Shown piece after piece: positions 11,707 to 22,919 of a stretch of 64,000 nt of DNA (positions are counted from its first letter, which is position 1; every line of letters begins with the position of its first letter). The position numbers and the translations under genes are program-made. This stretch comes from Nannobrachium achirus. Taxonomy: Eukaryota; Chordata; Actinopteri; Myctophiformes; Myctophidae. The stretch lies in the NCBI GenBank assembly GCA_963921795.1, contig OY997641.1:53361027-53425026 (forward strand). Direction: 5' to 3'. Under the pieces are notes generated by a model, which saw only the letters and a list, made by a program, of their open reading frames with translations, did no database searches and was not told where the DNA came from.

Positions 11707-11794
11707 AAAATTGGAACGATACAGAGAAGATTACGATTGACTCTACATGGTTCTCATCGTGGTTCTCTGATATTCTCTGTATCGTTCCAATTTT
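11707..11794. repeat. Palindrome with 21-base arms
   Basis: The arms AATTGGAACGATACAGAG and CTCTGTATCGTTCCAATT are perfect inverses, separated by about 46 bases that contain GGTTCTC twice. Confidence 0.8.
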
Positions 11795-11992
11795 AGCCCA
11801 AAGACAGCGCCCCGTTGCCAACAAAGGGCATCTTGGTATTGCATCTGAAACGGCTTGGAATTAGAGACAGACAGAACATGACCTTTCAATATCCGAGTGG
11901 TTGTTTAGGGTAAAACCTGTATAAAACCGTATTATGGACCAATATATAAATATAAAATATAGATTTTGAAAAACATGGTGGGGCCCCTTTAA

Positions 11993-12750
11993 AGGTGATA
12001 CACCATGAAATTTCACTTTTCCTATTTTAAAACCTTTTTTTTTTTTTAACATCTGTTTATTAGTATTTTTCATTTTTAAAGACATATCGTCCATAGCAGA
12101 TATGGAGAGAAAACATCATGACAAAAGCAGGTTGGACCATATGACAAAGTAGAAAAAACCTTATAACAATACAAAAGTCGAATATACATATATAAACAAT
12201 AAAACAAAACTGACAGTTAAATCTTAAATAATACTACAGCAATAATGACAAAACAAACAAGAAAGGAAAGAATAAACAAGACAAACAACAATCAAACAAA
12301 CAAACAAATGGCTGATGGCGGCACGCGTCCCCGGAGATAGGCGAACAGCATACAGAGTAATCACACGTTGTAATTGATCAGTAAAAGTTAGCAGGTGACC
12401 CTGAGGGGCGACTAAGCACTGTCTGCTCTTTTCAGGGACTCTAAAAGGCGCAGGATTGGGGTCCCACTAGCACCTTCTATCCTCACAAAGTCCCATTTCT
12501 GACCGTTGTGTATTTCTCTGGTTTTGAGAAGGCGAAGGTTAAAAGTATCCCACGGGTTCTCAAAACAGGCTATCCAGATTCGCAGTTCAGGCCAAAGGTG
12601 GTACTGCAGCTGAAATGCTCTGAGAGCCATTCAAAAATGAGAGAGGCTCTCTATTCAGAAGTGGTAATTTAGCCTCAAACCTTTTGAAAAACGTTTTTGG
12701 GACATAAACAATATGACATAAATACTTTTTAAATGCATGGTGTATCACCT
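11993..12750 (+). mobile_element. piggyBac-like MITE, copy 1, with internal insertion
   Basis: The terminal repeats AGGTGATACACCATG and CATGGTGTATCACCT are flanked on both sides by TTAA (11989-11992 and 12751-12754), the piggyBac target duplication. Compared with the 387-base copy at 41631, this one has about 400 extra bases (12036-12440). The extra starts with a T run and is A-rich, like the reversed 3' end of a LINE. Confidence 0.8.
12036..12440 (-). mobile_element. LINE-like 3' fragment inside the piggyBac-like MITE
   Basis: A T run then AACATCTGTTTATTAGTATT and long A-rich sequence suggest a minus-strand retrotransposon tail. The flanking MITE text resumes at GGGGTCCCACTAGCACC. The family is not recognised. 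Confidence 0.45.
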
Positions 12751-12799
12751 TTAATGCTTGGTGCAAAGCAGGGAGGTATTGGGTATGTCTATAGTCTTT

Positions 12800-13139
12800 G
12801 GCTTATGACGGTTGCAGGGGGTTGAACCATGATCTCCTAACCACAAGGCCGCTGAGCTGGTGGATACTGCAATCTAGTACTCTACTTTTACCCTACTTGA
12901 GTATTTATTTTTCCAATACTTCTATACATCTCAGAGGCAAATGTTGTGCTTTTTACACTACGACAATTATTTTAAAACGTATTTACAAGTTAGTTTGCAG
13001 ATTTTGTTTATTATCAACAGATATACTGTACACGAGACAATGAAGCTCTATTTTATACTTCACCCATAGAGCTTGTAGATCTAGTACTTTTGAAACGGTT
13101 GGAATTGTTTTTCTTTTTTCATGTACATTTTGATGCCAA
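12800..13139. other. Repeat remnants
   Basis: Bases 12815-12870 read in reverse as GTTAGGAGATCATGGTTCAA, a tRNA-like B-box context and possibly a SINE head. Bases 12876-12990 belong to the ACTTTTAC/CCACCACTG family. A half hairpin AGAGCTTGTAGATCTAG lies at about 13069. Confidence 0.45.
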
Positions 13140-13745
13140 TATGTTTTTTTTTATATATATACTTTTTATTGCAATGATTTCAATTCATAATTCGCATTTT
13201 ATGTCCATAGTTGCAATCATTTTCTTTTCTTTTTACATCTTTTTTTAACACGTGCAAAAACCCACCACCTACAGTACATAACACAATAAAAATACATGAA
13301 ATAAAATAAAAATAAAAATAAAATAAAGAGGCTTTTTTTGGAAAATACAACATAAAAATGGACCGCAACAAAAAGAAGAGGGGTCATGTGGGCATGTTAT
13401 CCTTATTTAAAAGATAAGCGGACCACCTTTTTTCAAAAACGTTTTCCTTACCATTAATTTTATATGTCACCTTCTCCATAGAGTACATGTCCTCCATTTT
13501 GTCCGACCATTTATCCACCCTGGGAGGTTCCAAACTTTTTGGTGCATTTTTCAAGTCAGATTTCGAACACAGGACCTTTACACATCGTGGCATTGCTACT
13601 CTTTCTCCAGTGATAATTCTGTGTGCTTTGTTACACACCACTGCAGAGTTCACTAAGGGTCTCGGCGGCGCCGGCAAACAACTCGAGAAAGCCCGACAAA
13701 ATGGAACATATAATATAAAAGTTTGGGAGGGCAATCAAAAATGTG
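13140..13745 (-). pseudogene. Truncated LINE, ORF2 C-terminus and 3' tail
   Basis: A minus-strand frame (13384-13734) ends with a stretch containing WSDKMEDMYSMEKVTYKI and FEKRW. This resembles the extreme C-terminus of L1/Tx1-type ORF2 proteins in fish, a resemblance judged by eye. After its stop (lower coordinates) comes A/T-rich 3' untranslated sequence. The reverse transcriptase and endonuclease are absent, so it is a 5'-truncated copy. Confidence 0.5.
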
Positions 13746-13778
13746 TCAAAAGCAATCAAGTCTAAAAAATAAAGTGTT

Positions 13779-14336
13779 TTAACCCATTTAGGCCTAGAAT
13801 TATTGAATGCCTTAACCAGTGAAAAATAGCAGATATACAAGCTCACAGCGCGGCACCGAGTGCCGCGCTGCGAGCTTGTAGATCTGCTATTTTTGGAAAA
13901 GTCGTGAAAATGTGTGCAAATCTTTGAATGTATGTATTTTCAAAGCGAACGTTTGTATCTCAAATTTTGCTTCTGGGTGGTCCCTGGAACTAAATATTTT
14001 GAGATGGGGGTCCGTGGCCAAATAAATATCATTTTGGGGGTCCTTCACATGAAAAGGTTTGAGAACCACTGACATAGCAGTCTCTCAAGAACAGACTAAC
14101 TGAGCTCCAGTTATGTGAAAAGGACCTTTTCTTTGACGATGGCTGGCCAGATTGCTGACATAGAAACATAGGTTTTTCAAAAAACCTGTGAGCTTGTATA
14201 TCTGCTATTTTTGGAGCTGTGTGGAACACAAGCTCCCTATACGTGGCCGTGTGTGTGGGTCTGTCTGTCTGTCTCCGTGTCTGTCTGTAGCCTGCAGTAA
14301 CCTTTTCTGACCACACATGTTAAGGGAGGGGCGCTG

Positions 14337-14406
<70 letters not shown>

Positions 14407-14497
14407 CTCCACTTCGAACAGAGGTTCGATTTTTCATTAGTTAAAGCATAAAATAATGATACACAATAATATGTGTACCCGTTCTGAACGGGTTAAA
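13779..14497 (+). mobile_element. Family C unit, copy 1, interrupted by a CA array
   Basis: The left boundary AACCCATTTAGGCCTAGAAT and the right boundary ACGGGTTAAA are inverted. Just inside lies a hairpin (13823-13893) with loop stem CGGCACCGAGTGCCG. A GGGGTCCGTGGCCAAATA segment and GGTTTGAGAACCACTG follow, then a half hairpin at 14187-14212. A (CA)33 array at 14339-14404 and a GTCT run interrupt the right part. Confidence 0.65.
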
Positions 14498-14748
14498 AGA
14501 GGCGATTTACAAAGCTTCTGCAGCTCCTCAGGGCAGGCAGGCGCGCTACCACGGTCTGGGAGCTCCGCTGATAGATAGTCCGTCAACAGACTATCATTTA
14601 GTTGGAGTTAAAATAAATAAAATAAAGGGCCATCTGCAGGTCGAGTGTCTCCTCTCTTTGATGTGGATGCACCAGTTCATTCGGTTAAACTTGAAAAGTA
14701 CAGTGTGTTCTGTGTTCTCCTGTCGGTCTGTCTGTTTTGTTTCATTTT

Positions 14749-15131
14749 GAACCCGTTTAGGCCTAGAATTATTGAATGCTTTAACTATTGAAAAATAGCA
14801 GATGTACAAGCTTGTAGATCTGCTATTTTTGAAAAAGTCTTTGAATATATCTATTTAAAAGCGAACACTTGTAACTCAAATCTCTGCTTCTGGGGGGGGG
14901 GGCCTGGAACAACATATTTTGAGATGGGAGTCCGTGGCCAAATTCCTCTCATTTTGAGGGTCCTTGACAACTAAAGGTTTGAGAACCCCTGATTTAGAGG
15001 AAGGATTTAGAAGTCGGGTCAAAGATCTGGTCAAAGATATTCAAAGACATTTTCAAAAATAGCAGATCTACTCTGTATATCTGCTATTTTTCAGTAGTTA
15101 AAGCATAAAACAATGGTTAAAGTGGTTAAAA
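14749..15131 (+). mobile_element. Family C unit, copy 2
   Basis: Left boundary ACCCGTTTAGGCCTAGAAT, then a loop-less hairpin (14786-14832), GGTCCTTGACAACTAAAGG, GAGAACCCCTG and a second short hairpin (15052-15096). The end is GTAGTTAAAGCATAAAAC and GGTTAAAGTGGTTAAA. It is a clean copy without the CA insertion seen at 13779. Confidence 0.7.
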
Positions 15132-15288
15132 TCTAACGCGACTCTCTAATGCGACTCGGGCACGTTCACAGGTATTTGAGGGTTAACATAGTATGTGGTA
15201 AACACAGTAGTAGAGCAATTGTGTACCTCAGTTGAAGTAAGGCCAAATCTGTTTAGTGTGTGAACGGTCACAGCTTGACCGTATCTCT

Positions 15289-15331
15289 GTCTGTCTGTCT
15301 GTCTATCTGTCTGTCTGTCTGTCTGTCTGTA
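15289..15331. repeat. (GTCT)n microsatellite
   Basis: Ten tetranucleotide units with one GTCTATCT interruption. Confidence 0.95.
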
Positions 15332-15369
15332 ACGCCTGACACTGTGGTTCCCCTGACAAATCACTGTGA

Positions 15370-15990
15370 CGTCAAATGTGACGTCACATTGATGTCGGAT
15401 CCTCAGAGCAGGGATCTCCATATATGGGCATAAAAGGCTGACACATCACTGTGACATCACAGGTGACACCACAGTATTGTCAGATACTCAGAGCAGGGAT
15501 CTCCATATATGGGCATAAAAGGGATCTCCATGTATGGGCATAAAAGGGATTGTATGTATAATGTCAGACGACAGAATCCATATATATATACATATATATA
15601 TATTATAAGAATAAGAATAAGAATTATTACTAGTAAGACGCCTCAGGGCGACATGCGACCTCGCCCTAAAGGGTGAGGTTGCGCCAATTGATGTATATCG
15701 GACCAGTTACCCATATATGGAGACGAGACCCCTGCATGATAGTCAACAATAATGTCATGTCAAAACATGCCCATATATGGGTAGATGGTCTCTGTAGGGT
15801 GGAAACCTCATTATGTCCAAAACGGGAAAAAAAGAAGGTTTCGATGCGATTAACAACTTTTTGTGGCGCTGCAGTGTGATCATAGAGCGATCATTTATGT
15901 AAAAGGTTATTCTTACAGTAGAGCATAGTGCCGTTGTCATAGTCACCTTGTACATTATGTCCAAAACCGTTCCTTTTCTGTTATTTAAAA
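15370..15990. repeat. CCATATATGGGCATAAAAGG repeats and a family Q/B fragment
   Basis: GGATCTCCATATATGGGCAT occurs as short tandem copies (15411-15550). The same sequence in reverse forms a 60-bp tandem at 44525-44742. TACTAGTAAGACGCCTCAGG with GCGACCTCGCCC (15627-15680) matches the start of the element at 51957. TCTCTGTAGGGTGGAAACC (about 15790) resembles a family B terminus. Confidence 0.55.
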
Positions 15991-16008
15991 AAACACACAA
16001 TTTATAAT

Positions 16009-16067
16009 AGTGAAAATAACCGATCTACACAATCTTGTGTGCTTGTAGATCTGCTATTTTCACTACT
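16009..16067. repeat. Hairpin copy flanked by TAGTGAAAAT
   Basis: AGTGAAAATAACCGATCTAC and GTAGATCTGCTATTTTCACT are inverse arms, with a short loop CACAATCTTGTGTG. Confidence 0.85.
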
Positions 16068-16141
16068 TTTGTGCAACACTCTTGCAAGACGAAGTAGGTC
16101 TGTAATGAATTCTGCCTGACAGTGACAATAGTGTATCTCGG

Positions 16142-16378
<237 letters not shown>

Positions 16379-16483
16379 ATCGTAGCACATGAAGCGGGGC
16401 TGAGGCAGACGAACAGAGCCATGCATATCGTCTTCCTCTTAATCTGGAGGGTCTTCAACAGTGATGGGGAAACATTGGCCGAA

Positions 16484-16677
16484 AAATAGCAGATCTACAA
16501 GCTCACAACGCCTCACGCCACCAGGCATTGTGCATGAGCTAGCTCGCTTCATCTCTCTCGCAGCTAGGGTGTCCGTGGCCTGAAAAATATTGAAGACCCC
16601 TGCTTTAACCACATATATAGGCCGCTCCTACTTCAGAAAGAGCAAAAAGTAGCCGATCTACATTGTAGATCTGCTAT
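16484..16677. repeat. Half hairpin, F-type end and short hairpin
   Basis: AAATAGCAGATCTACAAGC (from about 16487) lacks a matching right arm. GTCCGTGGCCTGAAAA with TTGAAGACCCCTG (16568-16605) is a family F right end. AGTAGCCGATCTACATTGTA (about 16648) begins a loop-less hairpin. Confidence 0.6.
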
Positions 16678-16931
16678 TCGTCGTTATCGGCTGGAAACCG
16701 TTTATGTCCAAAACCGTTCGTTTTCATCATTTAAAAAAAATGAACTAAAATAGTGAAAACAGCCGATCTACAAGCACACAACGCCTCGCACCGCGAGGCG
16801 TTGTGAGCTTGTAGATCTGCTGTTTTCGCTACTTTTGTGCGACGGCCTTGTCTGATGAAGCAGGGCTTTGCTTCGCGAAAAAACATACACATTTGAAACC
16901 TGGAGATATGAGGTTTCTGCCCGACAGTGAC
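16678..16931 (-). mobile_element. Family A MITE, copy 4
   Basis: Reverse orientation: the left end is TCGTTATCGGCTGGAAACC-like and the right end is TTTCTGCCCGACAGTGA. The central palindrome is complete, with CTCGCACCGCGAG loop. Confidence 0.75.
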
Positions 16932-17132
16932 TTATTTTAGCTATTTAAAAAACAAAAGCCCAAATAGGGACACCGTGGTTAATGTGGTCAAACAAACAGA
17001 AGAACAGGGACATCATCAAACATCGTTTGTTTTCTAACTTTTCGTTGTTCATTCTAGAGTGCTTTTGTATTGACGTGGTGAGGAGGACATTTTCTCCCTC
17101 ATTGGCTCTGACAAGCGGATGCATTGTCTGTC

Positions 17133-17137
17133 ATTGT

Positions 17138-17197
<60 letters not shown>

Positions 17198-17283
17198 GTC
17201 AAATACTTCCCACTTTAATACAAAATACACCTGAAAGAATAAGTCAGATATTGGCATTAAGGACCTTCTGTGGAAGGACGTCT

Positions 17284-17335
<52 letters not shown>

Positions 17336-17450
17336 GTCGGAATTACTACCAACACAAATACCCCATACAAACGAAAGAATGAGTCGGATATTGTCTGGAT
17401 TTCTGTTAGATGCACTGAAATCAGATCTAGCCCCCTGGCATCAAGGCCCT
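17133..17450. repeat. Duplicated unit containing (TTTC)n
   Basis: Two TTTC arrays (about 17137-17197 and 17282-17336) are each followed by similar text (CTTGTC..AATAC and GAAAGAATAAGTCAGATATT / GAAAGAATGAGTCGGATATT). A unit of roughly 150 bp was tandemly duplicated together with its microsatellite. Confidence 0.75.
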
Positions 17451-17699
17451 TCTGATGCTTTCATAAAAAGGAAAAGCATCACACTTTTAGCACAATTATA
17501 TTACCGTACATTTGCAGAGACAAACAAAAAGGCACGAAAACTCACATTGTGCAAAATATGAATTCAATCCTCTCCCTAGGGTGTCTATGAACTTGTGCCT
17601 ACCAGCATACATCTTGTACATCTGCTATTTTTGAATACGTATTTTTGAAAATCTGAAAAATGTTCGAGAAATGTTCAAATAATTTTGAATTACACAAAG

Positions 17700-18095
17700 G
17701 TTTTAGAACTACTGAGTTTGAAGGCATTAGTAGAATCAGCACCTTTTTTCACTGACGAAAACTAAATAGAAACTAAATAAAAACTAACTGAAAATAGCAG
17801 ATCTACAAGCTCACAACGCGTCACAGTGCGACACATTGTGAGCTTGTAGATCTGCTATTTTCAGAGTGTGTAAAATCAGCCATTACGACACCATCAAGGC
17901 CCGCCAAAAATGTTTTGTTGACAAAATCAACTGTACATTTAGTCGACTAAAATATTATGATATTTAGTCGACTAAAACTAGACTAAAACCAAAACATTTC
18001 AGATGAACACAATATGACTAAAACTAAATTGCATTTTATTCAAAAGACTATGACTAAAACTAAATAAAAAATACTCTGCCAAAATTAACACTGCT
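17700..18095. mobile_element. ACTAAAAC-type repeat carrying a complete hairpin
   Basis: Repeated GACTAAAACTAAA, TTAGTCGACTAAAA and similar phrases mark a widespread AT-rich repeat type. The hairpin (17788-17866) has arms CTGAAAATAGCAGATCTAC and GTAGATCTGCTATTTTCAG and loop GCGTCACAGTGCGACAC. Confidence 0.6.
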
Positions 18096-18269
18096 GTCGA
18101 GATAGGGCCCATGGAGTATAGGCCTGTGTTCATGGAATGATATTAAGGCCAGTGTTAATGAAAGAAACTTTTATTTCCCCCATATCCAATATTATACTTC
18201 AACCCAGTTCATTTGAAGAGCTCATATTTGAGTGAGATTACAGTCCCACCTGAAAATAGATTCTGTCAC

Positions 18270-18270
18270 C

Positions 18271-18318
<48 letters not shown>

Positions 18319-18534
18319 ACGAAATTAAAGACAGATTTACCGAAGGCTCAGTCCTTTGCGTCTTCTTTGTAGGGTGGGGATTTCAGGAAACTCAATCTCA
18401 ACGAAGAGAGAGAGCGATAGAGAGAGAGAGAAAAAAAACTTTAATTGGAATATGTATCGTCAATGTGGAAAGCAGCGAAGTTATGAAAAAAGTTTCTTTT
18501 TTTTGTCTCGTCTAGAAAATTGAGATTCCAATTC

Positions 18535-18568
<34 letters not shown>
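18270..18568. repeat. (GA)n and (CT)n arrays
   Basis: GA arrays at 18273-18315 and about 18406-18430, and a CT array at 18536-18568, inverted relative to one another. Confidence 0.9.
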
Positions 18569-18569
<1 letters not shown>

Positions 18570-18880
18570 CCTCTCCCCAGCTTTAATTAGATTCAAACAC
18601 TCGCAGCCAAAAAGAAAAGAGGATCATTAGAATCAATATTCAATTTGGAGAGTCCCCCAGCCGCCGAAGATGTTCCGTCGCTCTTCATAAAAGTGTCAGG
18701 GAGATTTAGCGGGGACAAACGCCACGGGGACACCTCGCATTTGTTGATATTGATCGGCAAGATATTATCACACAAACCCGGCGTAGGTTCTGTCGGAGGA
18801 GCACTTTGATTAGCCGCATAGGAATGGAATAAAAGAAGCAATAGATTGGAAGAGAATAGTACGATAGAACAGAACAGAAG
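18569..18880. other. Unique segment, possible conserved non-coding DNA
   Basis: High-complexity text (for example GGATCATTAGAATCAATATT and TTGTTGATATTGATCGGCAA) has no second copy in the window and no repeat ends. Open frames are short and lack splice signals. Regulatory function is only a guess. Confidence 0.3.
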
Positions 18881-18934
18881 ACAATATAATACAATACAAT
18901 ACGATACAATACAATACAATACAATACAATATAG
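18881..18934. repeat. (AATAC)n array
   Basis: About ten pentanucleotide units ATACA with small variants. Confidence 0.9.
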
Positions 18935-19265
18935 GAGCTGCAGTACGGAGATGTTCTGTAATAGTGATGTAAAGTAACTAAGTAGATTTACCTTAGTACT
19001 GTACTTAAGTACAATGTTGAGATATTTGTACTTTACTTGAGTATTTCCAGTTTTGCCAATCTACAGTACAAGCTCTCGAATCTTTAAGCATGCGTATCTC
19101 CCTTATATGGGCGTCCTTTCCTCCTTTACATAACCCTTGTATGCAGGAGCTATAGGCCATAGCAGAATAATCATTGTGGGTTGAGAAAGTTCTTTCCTCC
19201 TTTCTTTCTTGATGTTTTGCTTGGAACCCACTATATGTCTTGCTTTCTCCCCGTCTTTCCCACTG

Positions 19266-19388
19266 TGTGTGTACAGTGTGCGTGTGCGTGTGCGTGCGCG
19301 TGCGCGTGCGTGTGCGTGTGCGTGTGCGCGTGTGTGCGTGTGCGTGTGCGTGTGCGTGTGCGTGCGCGTGCGCGCGTGCGTGCGTGTC
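19266..19388. repeat. Mixed (GT/GC)n alternating array
   Basis: Alternating purine-pyrimidine sequence of GTGCGT units over 120 bases, a classic Z-DNA-prone composition. Confidence 0.9.
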
Positions 19389-19958
19389 CGTTGCATTGTC
19401 AGCAGTTGGCCAGCGTCAGCCTGTATTTGTCAGCAGATATGATCATTCATACCAAACGCATGCATTGACCCGTAGATTCCCGGAATATTCATCATGGCTT
19501 CCAATAACGCCGCAGTGTAGTGCCACGATGCAAAGCGCACGCGCAAGGACGCACGTTGAAAAGTTGTGATGTGACTAAAACTAAATTAAATTGTATTCGG
19601 AAGACTAGAGACTACTGTAAAACCAAATCAGTATTTCGTCGCTTGTCCGGCAGAAACCTTGTATCTCCGAGTTTCAAATTTACTTTTTTGCTTTGCAATT
19701 GACGGATTGTTGATAGTATTGACAGTGGTTTTCAGTTAATAAGTAGTATGTTTAGAAATGGTAGTGGTATGGCCACCCTGCTCACTGTAACTTATGTTTA
19801 CCCCCCCCCCCCACACACACACACACACACCCTACGAGGTGGTGGGGGGTCCCTGCTCAATCTCCCCATCACTTTGGGGGTCCCTGGCCTGAAAACGTTG
19901 AAGACCCATGGTGTAGTAACCAAATAGACCCCTTACTAAGGTTCCATTAAGTTTAAAT

Positions 19959-20367
19959 CGGTGGTCTTCAACTATTTCAGTCCAAGGACCCCTTAGTTGG
20001 GGGATAGATGAAGCAAGGACCCCCACAACCTGTTAATAGATTCCATATACTGTAGTTTCATTGTTTGACAGCACAATCATTGGTGTATTTAACCACATGA
20101 ACCGTCAATACTTATAAAACTAGACCTTTCACTCTGTAATTAGTCCACTCTTTTTCCTCTCTACGAAATTAGCCGATCTACAAGCTCACAACGCCTCGCG
20201 CTGCGAGGCGTTGTGAGCTTGTAGATCTGCTATTTTTGGCTAAAGTTCTCGGAGTATGAACGCTAGGGTTCAAGTGGTTAAAAAAGGAGGGAAAAAAAGT
20301 TTCTATCACACAAAGATTTGGAGGACCCCCTGTAGTAACTCTCGGGACCCCCTGTTGAAGACCCCTG
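19959..20367 (-). mobile_element. Family F hAT-like element with complete hairpin
   Basis: The termini CGGTGGTCTTCAAC and GTTGAAGACCCCTG are flanked by an exact 8-bp duplication, GTTTAAAT (19951-19958 and 20368-20375). A complete hairpin occupies 20166-20240 (loop CTCGCGCTGCGAG). The same family without the hairpin is at 10727. The right end of a further F copy lies just upstream (19840-19913). Confidence 0.88.
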
Positions 20368-20490
20368 GTTTAAATCATCACTGTGTGGGACTATACAGTG
20401 TACGGACTATAGAGCAGCCGGCCTGCCCAGAGCTGGTGGTGTGTGACAGTCCGGCCCACTCAGCCCCAGTCCCGGCGCGGTGCGTACAGG

Positions 20491-20975
20491 CAGGGACGTG
20501 CTGGCCATTGGGAAAAGCGGGACAACTCCCGAAACGGCCGGTTCATTCCCGGCCGGTACAGGCAGGCCATTAGAAAAAAATTAATAATAATTTCGGCCTT
20601 CGTTCCATTTTGTGGGCTGTGCGGCCAACAAAGTAAATCGTCACTGTCGGGCAGAAACCTCGTATCTCCAAGTTTCAAATGTATATATTTTTTCACAAAG
20701 CAAAGCCCTGCTTCATCATACCAGGCCGTTGCACAAAAGTAGTCAAAACAGCAGATCTACAAGCACAAAACGCCTCGCACCGCGAGGCGTTGTGTGCTTG
20801 TAGATCGTCTGTTTTCACTAGTTTAAATCATTTTTAAAATGATAAATACATAACAAACGGTTTTGGACATATAAGGTTTCCACCCGACAACGACCAAATA
20901 TAACAAAAAAATAAAATAAATAGGGCCTCTCCAACTCTTTTTCCCGGGCTGAATCAGGGGCCCAGCACGTCGCTG
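20491..20975 (+). mobile_element. Family E hAT-like element, copy 2
   Basis: CAGGGACGTGCTGG and CCAGCACGTCGCTG termini lie between exact octamers CGTACAGG (20483-20490 and 20976-20983), which fixes both ends and the hAT-like mechanism. A family A MITE (20638-20894) lies 147 bases from the left end. Confidence 0.92.
20638..20894 (+). mobile_element. Family A MITE, copy 5, nested in family E
   Basis: TCGTCACTGTCGGGCAG start, CCACCCGACAACGACC end, and the central palindrome with AAAACGCCTCGCACCGCGAG loop. Confidence 0.8.
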
Positions 20976-21324
20976 CGTACAGGCACAGGTACAGGTAGCT
21001 ATTGACTGACGTTCCTGCTGCTCTCATGCTGATGACGATGACGCTGCTGGAAGTGAAGGAGCCTTTTCTTAACCCTGGCACCATCACCAGAGTGTCTGCT
21101 AGCTCCTCATCGCCTGCCGCTCTCAAGAACAACAACCCTCCTCCTGACTAATCAGATGACGCGGCCAGCAGCCAGACACCAAAACCCCCTCGAATGATTC
21201 TAGAGTTCGCCGACCGTCTCCCTAGAAGTGCGGAAATCGTCGCGTTCCTTACTTTTTGGGGGGAAATCAATCGATGACACGCATCGCACGAGTCTCTGAT
21301 GGGTGGAAACATCATGTTCAGTAG

Positions 21325-21490
21325 GGATGGGACGATATGAAAATTTCATTTCACGATTTTTGTGACAAAAGAAATCACGATTTACGATATTATCGCGATA
21401 ATCAAAACCCATTATCCTGGGGCGGAACATTTGCTGAAAAACAACAGATCTACAAGCTCACAAGTTGTGAGCTGCGTGCTCACAACTTGC
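21325..21490. mobile_element. GGGATGGGACGATAT repeat with partial hairpin
   Basis: The start AGTAGGGATGGGACGATATG and internal TTACGATATTATCGCGATAA recur in form at about 32033 and 52927. The hairpin left arm CAGATCTACAAGCTCACAA is followed by a new local palindrome (GTTGTGAGC / GCTCACAAC). Confidence 0.55.
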
Positions 21491-21548
21491 TGCGTGCAGG
21501 CAGGCAGGCAGGCTACGACCGACGCACCTGTGAAAAAAACAACTCTTT

Positions 21549-21549
21549 G

Positions 21550-21626
<77 letters not shown>
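21549..21626. repeat. (GT)n microsatellite
   Basis: About 38 GT units. Confidence 0.97.
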
Positions 21627-21630
<4 letters not shown>

Positions 21631-21835
21631 AAGCGAGCAAGCGCGCGTGTGCTTTTGTGCGTGTCAGGGGAATAGATGAATCCTTCTGCAATTTATAGAA
21701 ACTCACATTTTCTCCGCTCCTTAAATAAACAGCCAGTATTATTTTTACCGTGTTCCACATAGCGGAGGAGGCGCAGACCCAGTCCTGTCTGCACGGGGCT
21801 CTGAGGCGCGCTCCTCCCGACCTGTGCCTGTCGTC

Positions 21836-22464
21836 GCTGTCGCACGGAAACCCTGTATGTCCATGAAACCCCCTATGAAACCCCCTATGTCCATTAAAAC
21901 CCCCTATGTCCATTAAAACCCCTATGTCCATTAAAACCCCCTATGTCCATTAAAACCCCTATGTCCATTAAAACCCCCTATGTCCATTAAAACCCCCTAT
22001 GTCCATTAAAACCCCCTATGTCCATTAAAACCCCCTATGTCCAATGAAACCCCCTATGTCCATGAAACCCCCTATGTCCATGAAACCCCCTATGTCCATT
22101 AAAACCCCCTATGTCCATTAAAACCCCCTATGTCCATGAAACCCCCTATGTCCATTAAAACCCCCTATGTCCATTAAAACCCCCTATGTCCATTAAAACC
22201 CCCTATGTCCATTAAAACCCCCTATGTCCATTAAAACCCCCTATGTCCATGAAACCCCCTATGAAACCCCCTATGTCCATGAAACCCCCTATGAAACCCC
22301 CTATGTCCATGAAACCCCCTATGAAACCCCCTATGTCCATGAAACCCCCTATGTCCATGAAACACCCTATGAAACCCCCTATGTCCATTAAAACCCCTAT
22401 ATCCATTAAAACCCCCTATGTCCATGAAACCCCCTATGTCCATGAAACCCCCTATGTCCATTAA
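21836..22464. repeat. Minisatellite 1, main block (about 18-bp unit)
   Basis: The unit CCCCCTATGTCCATTAAAA alternates with the variant ATGAAACCCCCTATGTCC and a shorter ATGAAACCCCCT. The first unit is preceded by TCGTCGCTGTCGCACGGAAA and CCCTGTATGTCC, which reads like a family A/B terminal repeat. Apparent Met-Lys-Pro-Pro proteins are artefacts of the unit. Confidence 0.95.
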
Positions 22465-22785
22465 CTCATATGCTGCCATTTAACAATACCTTCGTACTCT
22501 TTAACTGCCATTCGTCTCCATAGACTTCCATGTAATTCATAGTGCACGGATCATGCACACCCATGCCTAGATAATGCACCACGTGTGTCCACATTGCTCA
22601 CAGCTTTCAAACAAAAAAATCCGAATGGAAATCCGTTCAGGCATTCATGAGATAGCAGCCATTATGTTTTACACTGTTGTGAGCTTGGAGGTCTGCTACC
22701 TGAGTTGTATGGGGGTTGTATGGGGGTTAAACAAGCAATTTCGCGATCGCTATCATGCCTACTAACGTTTTTGGGGTCCAAAAAA

Positions 22786-22822
<37 letters not shown>

Positions 22823-22919
22823 TTTTTTTTTTTTTTTTTTTTTTATTCACGGGATTCACGGGCGTGGCAGGGTGGGACAACGGGATTTTTAAGGGATTCA
22901 CGTTTTTGGCAGTTAATGA
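22465..22919. other. Spacer inside minisatellite 1 with an A/T palindrome
   Basis: The spacer includes a diverged half hairpin, GTGAGCTTGGAGGTCTGCTA (22679-22698), and a duplicated GTATGGGGGTT. An A-run of about 35-40 passes directly into a T-run of about 22 (about 22781-22844). No gene is seen. Confidence 0.7.

Noticed and set aside
15580..15606. AT-rich ATATATAC stretch as a promoter TATA box
   Set aside because: It is a simple AT repeat without any downstream exon.
19266..19388. Long arginine/valine frame over GTGCGT repeats as a basic protein
   Set aside because: Purely a product of the alternating GT/GC array.
22212..22479. Repetitive Met-Lys-Pro-Pro and Met-Asp-Ile-Gly-Gly-Phe proteins on both strands
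   Set aside because: Both are frames of the same 18-bp minisatellite unit; no start, promoter or non-repetitive domain supports them.
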